A stretch of 64,000 bases of DNA. It comes from CAVVDY01 sp963815775. Its GTDB lineage: Bacteria; Acidobacteriota; Terriglobia; Terriglobales; Acidobacteriaceae. Below, one piece after another: positions 8,766 through 16,414 of this stretch (position 1 is the first letter of the stretch; each line of letters begins with the position of its first letter). The stretch lies in assembly GCA_963815775.1 (NCBI GenBank), contig CAWFIB010000026.1, positions 95,868-159,867 on the forward strand, read 5' to 3'. The notes below the pieces were generated by a model. The model was not told where the DNA came from and did not search any database. It saw only the letters and a list, made by a program, of their open reading frames with translations. The position numbers and the translations under genes were made by a program.

Positions 8766-9033
8766 GGCAAAACCTCCTCGGGCTGAGTCTGCCCGCTAGA
8801 AATTTGAAATTGCGACTGCGGAGAATGGCTGGTTCGGCAATCGTCGGACGCCACGATTCTAAACGAAGAGCTGCGATGCGGCGAAACCGGAATGCTAACC
8901 GCGGATTCGAGCGGATGACGCGGACCACGGCTGACGGACCAGGCCAACCCTAGAGTCCCTTCCATCCGCATTCCTCGCGCCTCTCTGCGGTTCGAGTTCG
9001 AGTGCCCACCAGATGCTAAGATGCCACACGCCC

Positions 9034-10443
9034 ATGGAAAACGACTCGCGCTGTACCCGTGTTGTCGTGATGCTTTGCCTGATCATCGCCTTGGTCAATC
9101 CCGCATCCGCCGCAAACTCCGCCAAGCAAAAGGTCCTCATCGCCTCCGACATTCACTTCAATCCCATGGCCGACACCGCATTGGTCACGCAATTGGCAGG
9201 CGCAGAGCCGGCGCAGTGGGCGGCGATTCTGGACAAGACTACCCCGCACAGCTTCAGCCCTTATGGGCAGGACACGAACTGGTGGCTGCTGCAGTCGTCG
9301 CTCGACCAGATGCGCAAGACCATGCCACGTCCGGCGGTCTTCCTCATACTCGGCGGCATGCTGGCCCACCATTTTCCCGCGACGTTTCGCGACATTACGC
9401 ACGACAACGATCTCCAGCACTACCGCGCCTTTGTGTTGAAGACCATGCAGTTCCTTGCACTGCAACTGCGGCAGCGATGGCCCGACACACAAATCCTCAT
9501 TACCCCCGGCAGCGACGACGACGATTGCGGTGATTACACCATCGAGGCCGGCGGCGCCTTCCTCAGCGACACCACCCCGATCATGCGCGCCTTGGCTAAG
9601 GCCGATGACAAGGCGGCTGACGACTGGAAGGCGCTCGGCAGCTATACCTTGCAACCCGCGGCACTCCCAGGCGTCACGATTGTCTCCTTCAACAGCGTAT
9701 TCTTCTCGGAGAATTACGAAACCCGGAGCTTCCAGCACTCGTGCGAGGAAGTGCAGTCCAACTCGCCCGGCCACGAACTTGGCTGGGTCTCTCGAACTCT
9801 GGGCGCGGCTGAGCAGGCGCACCAGAAACTATGGCTGATGTACCACATTCCAACCGGCATCGACGGATACGCCTCCACCCATGGACACAATCGCACGTGT
9901 GCGGCGAATGTCCTGCCACTCTGGGAGCCGGAGTGGACGGTGAAATTCGTCAGCGATTTGATCGGCTACCAGAGCACGGTGGCAGCCAGTTTTGCGGCCC
10001 ACACTCACACCGACAGTTTTCAGGTCGTCCTCGAAGGCGAAAAGCCGGCGGCCTTCGTGCTCATCGACCCGCCCATCTCGCCGATCTATGATCAAAACCC
10101 CGCATTTCGTGTCGCCGATGTGGACGGCAGTGAGGTGCGAGACGTCACCACTTACTACCTCACCAATCTGACCACCGCCGGAGCCAGGCAGCGCGGCAAG
10201 TGGAAGAAGGAATATGTCTTCTCGCGTGAGTGGAAGGTCAAACGGATTGATCCCGCGAGCCTGGACAAGGTCTATAAGCAGATCGCCAACAGCGATGCCG
10301 CACGCGCACGGTGGCTGAAGCTCTACAACGTTTCAAGCCCGGCGGCCAAGGTTCCACCTGATACCGTACGCGGGCTCTACTGCACGATCGAAGGCATCGG
10401 TGTAGGCGCCTATCGCAGGTGTGCCTGCGGCACCACGCCGTGA
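9034..10443 (+). CDS. Secreted metallophosphoesterase (acid-sphingomyelinase-like), altered active site
   Basis: About 469 residues with a signal peptide ending in NPASAA; ATG at 9013 is an alternative start. The order of blocks follows secreted sphingomyelinase-like calcineurin phosphoesterases: ASDIHFNP (DxH), then LILGGMLAHH where the family has GD, GSDDDDCGDY where it has GN, a later MYHIP, and AAHTHTDSF (GHxH-like). The metal-bridging Asp of block two and the Asn of block three are replaced by Gly and Ser, while the first and last His/Asp blocks are kept. It may be catalytically weak, differently metallated, or a binding protein. Confidence 0.8.
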   Translation: MENDSRCTRVVVMLCLIIALVNPASAANSAKQKVLIASDIHFNPMADTALVTQLAGAEPAQWAAILDKTTPHSFSPYGQDTNWWLLQSSLDQMRKTMPRPAVFLILGGMLAHHFPATFRDITHDNDLQHYRAFVLKTMQFLALQLRQRWPDTQILITPGSDDDDCGDYTIEAGGAFLSDTTPIMRALAKADDKAADDWKALGSYTLQPAALPGVTIVSFNSVFFSENYETRSFQHSCEEVQSNSPGHELGWVSRTLGAAEQAHQKLWLMYHIPTGIDGYASTHGHNRTCAANVLPLWEPEWTVKFVSDLIGYQSTVAASFAAHTHTDSFQVVLEGEKPAAFVLIDPPISPIYDQNPAFRVADVDGSEVRDVTTYYLTNLTTAGARQRGKWKKEYVFSREWKVKRIDPASLDKVYKQIANSDAARARWLKLYNVSSPAAKVPPDTVRGLYCTIEGIGVGAYRRCACGTTP

Positions 10444-10474
10444 GCTCTAGCAGCCCGTGGTGAAGTCTCGTTTT

Positions 10475-10535
10475 GAAGGGGCACGGCTTCAGCCGTGCCG
10501 TAAATGCTGCATAATCAATGGGGCTTCAGCCCCTG
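10475..10535. repeat. Bipartite REP-like hairpin element, second copy
   Basis: GGCACGGC-TTCA-GCCGTGCC (10480-10499) followed by GGGGCTTCAGCCCC (10520-10533), same order and orientation as at 4480-4545. It fills the gap between the metallophosphoesterase and the convergent rmuC. Confidence 0.85.
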
Positions 10536-10576
10536 AGCGATGGTTTTTCTTCCAGATCGACCTTCCACCGTGACCT

Positions 10577-11980
10577 TCAAGCCTTCGGGCTGTCGGCCTC
10601 TTCCGGAAACAGCAGGCGATTCTCCACGTCCTCGTCGCGCCAATCGGGAGCATCGAGCTGGCGCGCGGTCTTCTCCAGTGGCTCCAGGTCAGGGAGCTCT
10701 TCCAGTTCCAGCGACTTATCGAGCTCAGGAAACTTACGTGCCAGCGGAAAGACCCGCTTCTGCATGGAACCGACCGCGGCGTTGTAGGAGTTCATCGCGC
10801 TGTCAAGTTTCTTGCCGAGGTCCTCAAGGTGCCGCGTCATCGCACACAGTCGCTCATACAAAGTCTTGCCCGCCTCGCTGATCTTGCGCGCGCTCTCTGC
10901 CAGGTTCTTCTGGTTCCATCCGTAGGCCACAGCTTTCAGCAGCGCAATCAGCGTAGTCGGCGACGCCAGGATCACCTTCTGCGCCACGCCGTATTCGATC
11001 AGCTCGGGATCGGCATCCATCGCCGCGCGGAAGAAGACCTCGCCCGGCAAAAACAGCACGACGAATTCCGGCGTCGCCTCGAACTGCTGCCAGTAGCGTT
11101 TCGATCCCAGATTGTCGATGTGCGCTCGCACCTGCCGCGCGTGATTCGCCAGGCACGCATTGCGCGTAGCTTCATCAGGAGCTTCCAGCGCTGCGAGGTA
11201 GGCCACGATCGGTGCCTTCGAGTCGATGACGACCTGCTTGTCGCCCGGCAGCTTTACCACCACATCGGGCCGGATGCGCCGCTCATCGCCAATCACTGTC
11301 ACCTGCTCATCGAAGTCGCAATGCTCCGACATGCCGGCCAACTCGATCACACGCCGCAACTGCACCTCACCCCAGCGGCCACGTGCCTGCGGCTCGCGCA
11401 GCGCTTTCACCAGGTTGCCGGTCTCGGTCTGAAGCGCTTGTTGGGTTTTCAGCAGAGACTCAACCTGCGTCGACAGCGTGCCGTAGGCGTGCGCTCGCTT
11501 CTCTTCCAGCGCGCGCACCTGCTCATCGACTTGCTTCAGCGACTGCGTGATCGGCTCCACCAGCGTCTTGACCGCCTGCTCGCGCATCTCCAGTTCGCCC
11601 CTGGCCTCGGTCTGCTGCCGCTCCAGCGTGGCCTTCGCCAGGTCGAGGAAGTTGGCGTTGTTGTTTTGTAACGCGCGGGCCGCAAGAGACTCGAATTGCG
11701 CCCGCATCTCCTCAGACGCCTGGGTCAGCAGTTGCAGCTTCTCTTCGGCATTGCGGCGTTCGGAGGCGAGCGTGGCTTCGAGTGCGGCTTTGGATTCGAG
11801 AAGCGCCGAATGGTTCGCCTGCGAGGCCGCGAGGTCGGAGCGAAGTGTCGCAACATCGCCTTCCAGCGCAGATGATCGCTCGGCAAGCGCGGCCGTCTTG
11901 GACCGCGCCGCCAGCCAGGCAATGACCGCGCCAACCACGGCGCCCAACACAAGCAGCAGGATTGCAGAGGGTGTGCTCAT
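10577..11980 (-). CDS. rmuC: DNA recombination protein RmuC
   Basis: 467 residues with an N-terminal membrane anchor (about residues 5-25), a long coiled coil (about 30-190) and the RmuC nuclease-like domain. Diagnostic blocks are RGRWGEVQLRRVIELAGM, RRIRPDVVVKLPGDKQVVIDSK, FVVLFLPGEVFFRAA and SPTTLIALLKAVAYGW. RmuC limits inversions at short repeats; its fold resembles PD-(D/E)xK nucleases. It is monocistronic here. Confidence 0.95.
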   Translation of the reverse strand: MSTPSAILLLVLGAVVGAVIAWLAARSKTAALAERSSALEGDVATLRSDLAASQANHSALLESKAALEATLASERRNAEEKLQLLTQASEEMRAQFESLAARALQNNNANFLDLAKATLERQQTEARGELEMREQAVKTLVEPITQSLKQVDEQVRALEEKRAHAYGTLSTQVESLLKTQQALQTETGNLVKALREPQARGRWGEVQLRRVIELAGMSEHCDFDEQVTVIGDERRIRPDVVVKLPGDKQVVIDSKAPIVAYLAALEAPDEATRNACLANHARQVRAHIDNLGSKRYWQQFEATPEFVVLFLPGEVFFRAAMDADPELIEYGVAQKVILASPTTLIALLKAVAYGWNQKNLAESARKISEAGKTLYERLCAMTRHLEDLGKKLDSAMNSYNAAVGSMQKRVFPLARKFPELDKSLELEELPDLEPLEKTARQLDAPDWRDEDVENRLLFPEEADSPKA

Positions 11981-12078
11981 CAGCGTCCCGAACAGACACC
12001 GTATTGTACTCTAGGCGAACATTTGGCGAAAGCGGAAACTGCCGCTTTCCCTCCAGGGTGTCATCCTGAGGTTCGCTT

Positions 12079-12108
12079 TTCGCCATTCGCTCTTCGCCTT
12101 TCGCCAGA
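12079..12108. repeat. Dispersed 30-bp repeat, copy 1
   Basis: A 30-bp run rich in TTCGCC units, identical to 13688-13717 and present in reverse, 7-8 nt shorter, at 15421-15442. All three copies lie in the same accessory region. Confidence 0.8.
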
Positions 12109-12296
12109 AAGTGCTCCTCACCTTTCGTTTGTCATCCTGAACGAAGTGAAGGACCTGCTTTTCGTCCCCACATCAAGTAGTAACTACCTGCCAACATCCT
12201 CTACCTCTCTGACCACCGACAACCGACAGCTGACAACCGACAACTGACCACTGACAGCTGCTTCTTGCCGAGTCCGCAGGACGAGACAACCTGTAG

Positions 12297-12423
12297 CCCA
12301 GCACGGGAGTGCTGGGAAACGCACGATTACGAAAATGACAAGTCCCTTCAGGGACGGCAGAAGAAAGCCCAGCCTTTCAAGGCTGGGTCAGGTGTCAGTA
12401 AGGGTCCCGAGTCCCCCGGGGAC
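12297..12423. repeat. Cluster of four short hairpins (BIME-like)
   Basis: Four perfect or near-perfect palindromes occur within 127 bp: CCCAGCAC/GTGCTGGG (12297-12316), GTCCCTTCAGGGAC (12342-12355), CCCAGCCTT/AAGGCTGGG (12368-12387) and GTCCCCCGGGGAC (12411-12423). This resembles a mosaic of interspersed REP units. Confidence 0.75.
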
Positions 12424-12837
12424 GGCAGAGTTCTCAACCAATGGGCGGGTGATGATCGCTGTTCCCCTGGGCGTGAGCGAGCGGCGCAGCAGCAAAGCAC
12501 ATCGCAGCCGCCAGCATAATCATGGCCAACATCGTCCTGTTCCTGAATCCTCCAAAGTTCCCAGAGAAAGCTGATGCCGCGAAATGGACAAATGTTGCAA
12601 TCGCCGACCTTGCTCCAACCTCATCTCCCCACCCTCTCTAGCTGTTCTGTCATCACCAGCGAAGCGAGGGATCTGCTCTTGCCTTTTCGTTTTGGCTAAG
12701 TGCTTACTGCCAACTGGCGCAAGTTACGAAGGTAATGCATTGCGGCCGCATATGATCCCTCGCTTGCCTGGCATATCTGGCGGCCGCTAGCATTTGGTTC
12801 TTGCACTTGGCTAAGGGCTAAATGCCAACTGCTTTCT

Positions 12838-12867
12838 ACACATAACAATGTGTGATAATCTACACAT
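12838..12867. promoter_or_regulatory. Putative VapBC autorepression operator
   Basis: Three alternating half-sites, ACACAT (12838-12843), ATGTGT (12848-12853) and ACACAT (12862-12867), form two overlapping palindromes just upstream of the vapB ribosome site. TA operons of this type are usually repressed by antitoxin-toxin complexes at such sites. Confidence 0.55.
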
Positions 12868-12880
12868 ATTGGAGTGTGCC

Positions 12881-13099
12881 ATGCCCACGAACCTCGCCCT
12901 GGACGACCGCCTGATCGAGGCAGCTCGCCGGATTGGCCATCACGCAACCAAGAAGGAAGCTGTGACCGCAGCTTTGGACGAGTACATCCGCCGCCGCAAG
13001 CAGATGCGCATCCTGGATTTGTTCGGCACGGTTGAATACCACCAGAGCTACGACTACAAGGCAAACCGCCGCCGCGACCGCACAGGAAGCGACCGGTGA
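12881..13099 (+). CDS. vapB: VapB-type antitoxin
   Basis: 72 residues from the ATG at 12881, preceded by GGAG at 12871-12874. The N-terminal half is a ribbon-helix-helix-like DNA-binding segment (MPTNLALDDRLIEAARRIG, then TKKEAVTAALDEYIRRRKQ); the tail (ILDLFGTVEYHQSYDYK) would wrap the toxin. It overlaps vapC by 4 bp (GTGA), indicating translational coupling. The protein should neutralise VapC and repress the operon. Confidence 0.9.
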   Translation: MPTNLALDDRLIEAARRIGHHATKKEAVTAALDEYIRRRKQMRILDLFGTVEYHQSYDYKANRRRDRTGSDR

Positions 13100-13515
13100 A
13101 GCTGCTGGTCGATACCTCCGTCTGGTCGCTCGCACTGCGTCGCAAAGGCGCTGCCGGCCTCAGCCCGGAGGAGCAGAGGCTCCGGCCGGAAGTGGCCCAG
13201 GCCATCGAGGACGGACGCGTCGTAATGATCGGGATGATCCGGCAGGAACTTCTGTCTGGGATCAAAGAAGAGGCGCAATACAAGAAGGTCAAGGCTGCTC
13301 TCGATGCTTTTCTCGACGAGCCAATCCACACCGCCGATTACGAGTACGCCGCCCGTCTGTACAACGAATGCCGGAGCCGGGGATGCGAGGCTGGCCCAGT
13401 CGATAGGCTGATCTGCGCGGTTGCCGTCCGCCGCAACTGGGACGTTCTCACCAGCGATGACGCCCTGAACCGCTGTCTTGTGATCGCCAGGAAGTTTCAT
13501 GCGAAGCAGGGCTGA
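13096..13515 (+). CDS. vapC: VapC-type PIN-domain ribonuclease toxin
   Basis: 139 residues, normal for VapC, starting with GTG inside the vapB stop. The four acidic PIN residues are present: D6 (LLVDTSVW), E51 (RQELLSG), D103 (PVDRLICAVA) and D121 (LTSDD). It is expected to be a Mg-dependent endoribonuclease cutting tRNA or rRNA when free of VapB. The module sits at the edge of a repeat-rich accessory region, as mobile TA pairs often do. Confidence 0.92.
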   Translation: MKLLVDTSVWSLALRRKGAAGLSPEEQRLRPEVAQAIEDGRVVMIGMIRQELLSGIKEEAQYKKVKAALDAFLDEPIHTADYEYAARLYNECRSRGCEAGPVDRLICAVAVRRNWDVLTSDDALNRCLVIARKFHAKQG

Positions 13516-13616
13516 GCGCCGCCCAGGTTAGCCCAAAAGAGGGCCGAACCCTTCGACACGCTCAGGGCAGGCTCTGCGGCGCATCCACACACGGGGCCGC
13601 TCTGTCCGTGAATGCC

Positions 13617-13650
13617 CAGGTTAGGCCAACCGCTGGCCGAACCTGGGGCA
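13617..13650. repeat. Hairpin repeat CCAGGTTAGGCCA / TGGCCGAACCTGG
   Basis: A 13-bp imperfect stem with a short loop. A second version in the opposite base order lies at 15178-15211 (CCCAGGGTTCGGCC / GGCCTAACCTGGG), next to the solo RAYT end; a related half-site occurs near 13525-13550. Confidence 0.65.
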
Positions 13651-13687
13651 CCGCCAGGATAATTTTGATACCTGGGCCACCAGCCTG

Positions 13688-13717
13688 TTCGCCATTCGCT
13701 CTTCGCCTTTCGCCAGA
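13688..13717. repeat. Dispersed 30-bp repeat, copy 2
   Basis: All 30 bases match 12079-12108. It lies 1.6 kb away across vapBC, in the gap between vapC and the RAYT element. Confidence 0.8.
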
Positions 13718-13756
13718 GGCATTTGGCACTTAGCACTTAGCATTTGGTTTCGAAGG

Positions 13757-13776
13757 GGCGCGGCTTCAGCCGCGCC
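13757..13776. repeat. REP-like hairpin, GC-rich variant
   Basis: GGCGCGGC-TTCA-GCCGCGCC with the GAAGG lead-in seen in the bipartite REP family; the second hairpin of the pair is missing here. Confidence 0.7.
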
Positions 13777-13808
13777 GTCGGAGCACCTAATTCGTTTGTC
13801 ATCCCGAG

Positions 13809-14452
13809 CCGGGTGCCCCACTCATTCCATCGTTTGGAATGAGTGGGATGTCACACGGTCGAGCCTGCGAAATCACAGACACTATGTCATGTCTCCGCTT
13901 ATTCTCCTGGTGTGACGGCCGGTCTCAAGCGCTACTACCTCGAAGGCTCCCTCCACTTCATCACCTTTAGCTGCTACCGGCGGCAAGCGCATCTTACGAC
14001 GGCTTCCCGACGCGATCTGTTCCTTCGAGTTCTCGAATGCGCGCGCCGGCGCTACGCTTTCGCGCTCTTGGGATACGTGGTCATGCCCGAGCACGTTCAC
14101 CTGCTCATGACAATGCCCGCCATCGGTGATCCCTCGGTTGTCATGAAGGTCGTAAAGGAGCGCTTCACCCGGCTGCTGCGAAAACGTGAAGGATTCCCTA
14201 GCCCGGTGTGGCAGAAGCGCTTTTATGATTTCAACGTGTGTACCGAAAAGAAGCGAGTTGAGAAGCTGCGGTACATGCACCGCAATCCGGTGAAACGTGG
14301 TCTGGTTCAAAAGCCTGAAGAATGGGAGTGGAGCAGTTTTCGAGCATACCTGCATGGCCAGCAGGGGCTGGTCGAGGTTGACCCCTGCCCGTGGAAATTC
14401 ACGCTTCGCAAATCCCACTCATTCCAACCGATGGAATGAGTGGGGCACTCCG
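13809..14452 (+). mobile_element. RAYT element A with flanking hairpins
   Basis: A unit running from CGGGTGCCCC through the left hairpin (13817-13847; 12-bp stem CCCACTCATTCC/GGAATGAGTGGG, loop ATCGTTT), a conserved leader of about 65 bp, the transposase gene, and the right hairpin (14414-14444; same stem, loop AACCGAT) to GGGGCAC. Element B at 39341-39985 has the same layout and length. Confidence 0.85.
13912..14439 (+). CDS. REP-associated tyrosine transposase (RAYT), copy A
   Basis: 175 residues from GTG at 13912, matching the GTG start of copy B. It belongs to the Y1/IS200-like TnpA_REP family: YYLEGSLHFITFSC at the N-terminus, the HUH metal motif in VMPEHVHLLM, and the nucleophile region LRYMHRNPVKRGLV. 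Such proteins nick single-stranded DNA next to REP hairpins. The last eight codons plus stop are the left and central part of the downstream hairpin. Compared with copy B, about 21 residues differ (roughly 88% identity by eye). Confidence 0.93.
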   Translation: MTAGLKRYYLEGSLHFITFSCYRRQAHLTTASRRDLFLRVLECARRRYAFALLGYVVMPEHVHLLMTMPAIGDPSVVMKVVKERFTRLLRKREGFPSPVWQKRFYDFNVCTEKKRVEKLRYMHRNPVKRGLVQKPEEWEWSSFRAYLHGQQGLVEVDPCPWKFTLRKSHSFQPME

Positions 14453-14514
14453 GCAACAAGCCTCGGAGGAAAGGAGCCGACACGGTTATCTAATCAGCCC
14501 AAGTCCCCGCCCAA

Positions 14515-14529
14515 CCAACCGAAGGTTGG
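14515..14529. repeat. Short hairpin CCAACC-GAA-GGTTGG
   Basis: A 6-bp stem followed by CCGGGCACCC, the reverse complement of the GGGTGCCC lead-in of the other hairpins, so it is probably a minor REP variant. Confidence 0.55.
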
Positions 14530-14585
14530 CCGGGCACCCTGGAGTGTTTTGACGATTCAGAGCGCTTGGCCGGCGCATGTCCTGC

Positions 14586-15005
14586 TTAGTTCTGAGGGTC
14601 TTCATGTTCGGTGATATTCGTATAGGTAGTGTTGCCTACTCGCTGACTTGTGGCAGAAGTACCGTCGTTGTAATTAGTGAAAGTGGAATCGCCGATCCTT
14701 TGACTTGTTCCGCTCGCCCCGTCATTGAAGTTAGTGAACGTGGTGTTGCCAATTTTCTGGCTCGTGCTTGAAGACCCGTCGGTCGAGTTTCGATAGGTCG
14801 TGTTCCCGACCTGCTGACCCGTCATGCTGGTGCCGTCGCTGAAATTTGTGTAAGTGGTATTGCCAACCCTTTGGCTCGTTGCCGAGCTTCCGTCAGTGCA
14901 ATTGGTGTAAGCGGTATCGCCAACCGCCTGGGTTGTGCAGGACTGAGCTCCCGCGAGCACAGGAACGAATAGAAGGACAGCTAGCAACCAAGCCAACCTT
15001 TGCAT
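14586..15005 (-). CDS. Secreted protein with six tandem 19-residue repeats
   Basis: 139 residues: a signal peptide (about residues 1-20, ending LAGAQ) and then five full and one partial copy of a 19-residue unit of the form VGNTTYTNFSDGTSxTSQR. The repeats are rich in Thr, Asn, Ser and Gly with regularly spaced aromatics, suggesting a small beta-solenoid or amyloid-like fold. GAGG lies upstream of the ATG. No known family was recognised; the position between RAYT A and its solo end suggests an accessory gene. Surface, adhesive or matrix roles are guesses. Confidence 0.8.
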   Translation of the reverse strand: MQRLAWLLAVLLFVPVLAGAQSCTTQAVGDTAYTNCTDGSSATSQRVGNTTYTNFSDGTSMTGQQVGNTTYRNSTDGSSSTSQKIGNTTFTNFNDGASGTSQRIGDSTFTNYNDGTSATSQRVGNTTYTNITEHEDPQN

Positions 15006-15080
15006 TGTCAGCCTCTCATTTGATGAGAGGATTGTGCGTCATCACACAGTTCTTGTCAATGACCAAAAGTTCCTTATTGC

Positions 15081-15170
15081 CGGGTGCCCCACTCATTCCC
15101 GGGTTTGGAATGAGTGGGAAATCACGCGGTCGAGCCTGCGAAATCACAGACGTTATGTCATGTCTCTGCC
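15081..15170 (+). mobile_element. Solo left end of the RAYT element
   Basis: About 88 bp closely match the left end and leader of RAYT A, including the hairpin at 15088-15118 (same 12-bp stem, loop CGGGTTT) and the conserved CGAGCCTGCGAAATCACAGA stretch, but similarity stops before the transposase start. It is either a deletion remnant or a non-autonomous derivative. Confidence 0.8.
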
Positions 15171-15177
15171 CGATGCC

Positions 15178-15211
15178 CCAGGGTTCGGCCATCGGTTGGC
15201 CTAACCTGGGC
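15178..15211. repeat. Hairpin repeat next to the solo RAYT end
   Basis: CCCAGGGTTCGGCC / GGCCTAACCTGGG stem; counterpart of the hairpin at 13617-13650. Confidence 0.65.
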
Positions 15212-15420
15212 AAAGCTAACCTGGGCGTCACTGCTTTTCCCCGTCACACCGTCGCGCAATCTTTATTACTCATCAATTCCCATTTTGGAACGGCGCAGGT
15301 TACTAACGGACATTCCCTTTCGTAACCTCTCCTCCTCACATTAAGCCTGACTTCACTCCATCCCTTCACTAGCCTTGAAATGGGTGAGTATGCCAACCCC
15401 GCCCTTCGCTCGATGACCCT

Positions 15421-15442
15421 CTGGCGAAGAGCGAATGGCGAA
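15421..15442. repeat. Dispersed TTCGCC repeat, reverse shortened copy
   Basis: Reverse complement of the 12079-12108 repeat lacking an internal 7-8 nt unit; a degenerate form follows at 16191-16217. Confidence 0.65.
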
Positions 15443-15468
15443 TAGCGAACAGCGACCCAGGAGAACAC

Positions 15469-15852
15469 ATGCCTTATCCAACCTGCCGTCACATTAAAGA
15501 GGACGGCCATCTCTGTCAGTCTCCGGCCATGCACCGGAACCACTACTGTTATTTCCACGACAACTATCGCGCCCGCCGCATGAAGATCGCGCAGGCCCGC
15601 GCCCGCGGCGAGCGCATTTGGCTCGACCTGCCTCCGCTGGACGACATGCGCGCCGTCCAAGCCGCCGTCTCGCAGGTCATCGAGGCCATTGCCGCCGACG
15701 TCATCGAACTGAAGCGCGCCCGCGCCTTGCTGACCGCGCTCCGCCTTGCGGCAAACAATTTCAAGAGTACGCGCGCCTGGGGAGACCGCAGCCAATTCGA
15801 GGTCGACGAGTGGCACGAGAGCGTGGCCACCTATCCCGAACTGGCGAGCTGA
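15469..15852 (+). CDS. Cys/His-cluster hypothetical protein (frameshifted N-terminal part)
   Basis: 127 residues with GGAG before the ATG. The N-terminus carries a compact cluster (CRHIKEDGHLC, then HRNHYCYFH) that could bind zinc; this pattern is familiar from many acidobacterial hypothetical proteins. The middle is helical (about residues 50-100). The frame ends at PELAS, but a shift of one base at about 15847 continues as AEYGLPPDTDLDADPEEV, a natural acidic/proline tail. The gene is therefore probably broken by a single-base insertion (or a sequencing error). Function unknown. Confidence 0.7.
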   Translation: MPYPTCRHIKEDGHLCQSPAMHRNHYCYFHDNYRARRMKIAQARARGERIWLDLPPLDDMRAVQAAVSQVIEAIAADVIELKRARALLTALRLAANNFKSTRAWGDRSQFEVDEWHESVATYPELAS

Positions 15853-16165
15853 GTATGGGTTGCCGCCCGACACCGATCTCGACGCCGATCCCGAAGAAGT
15901 CTTCCCGCCGCCCAAAGCGAAGCCGGGTGCTCCGCCGACGGCGCGCCTCGTGGGCCACCGGCGCAGCGCTGTCGGCTGCCACACCGTGGCTGGCATAATC
16001 GACACCTGCAAGAAGCTCGGGCCCGACGACCAGCTCATGATGCTGCGCGAGATGGCCGGCGCCTTCGCCGAAGGCATGGGCAGAAAGCCGCCCGCTGCGG
16101 CGACCGCGAATGTCACCGAGATGCGCAACACTTCCCATTCCGCCACCGGAGGTGCAGGAGCATGA
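15848..16165 (+). pseudogene. Out-of-frame C-terminal continuation of the Cys/His-cluster gene
   Basis: Read in the +1 frame, this segment gives AEYGLPPDTDLDADPEEVF then a helical stretch near LGPDDQLMMLREMAGAFAEG, ending at TGA 16163-16165. It has no start codon or ribosome site of its own at the junction. Joined to the upstream frame it makes one protein of about 230 residues. Confidence 0.5.
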
Positions 16166-16414
16166 ACCTCCACCCCCGAGCCGCACGTTCTGGCGAACAG
16201 CGCAAGGCGAACAGCGGCTCCCCTAACCCCTTGCAATAGAGTAATTTAGCTGTAACTAGCTGTGAAATGACGAATTTAGGAGCAAAATCGAGCTATACCA
16301 AAGATTCTAAAGGAGCAGCACTAAAGAAAAATGTGATGTGTGGGAACGTGAGGGTTCTAGAACACTGATGGCTGACAGATGTCTACTCACGGCCACCGGC
16401 AACTGACAACTGTC

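Larger units (their letters stand above)
11981..12837. other. Repeat-rich intergenic region without a supported gene
   Basis: About 860 bp. It contains a dispersed sequence at 12079-12108 that recurs exactly at 13688-13717, a TCATCCTGAACGAAGTGAAG motif near 12132, low-complexity runs built on CCGACAACTGAC near 12219-12260, and a cluster of four hairpins at 12297-12423. Short open frames exist but lack ribosome sites and protein-like composition. Confidence 0.7.

Noticed and set aside
12696..13331. 211-codon minus-strand frame across vapB and vapC
   Set aside because: Antisense to a complete TA pair with conserved PIN residues; no family features.
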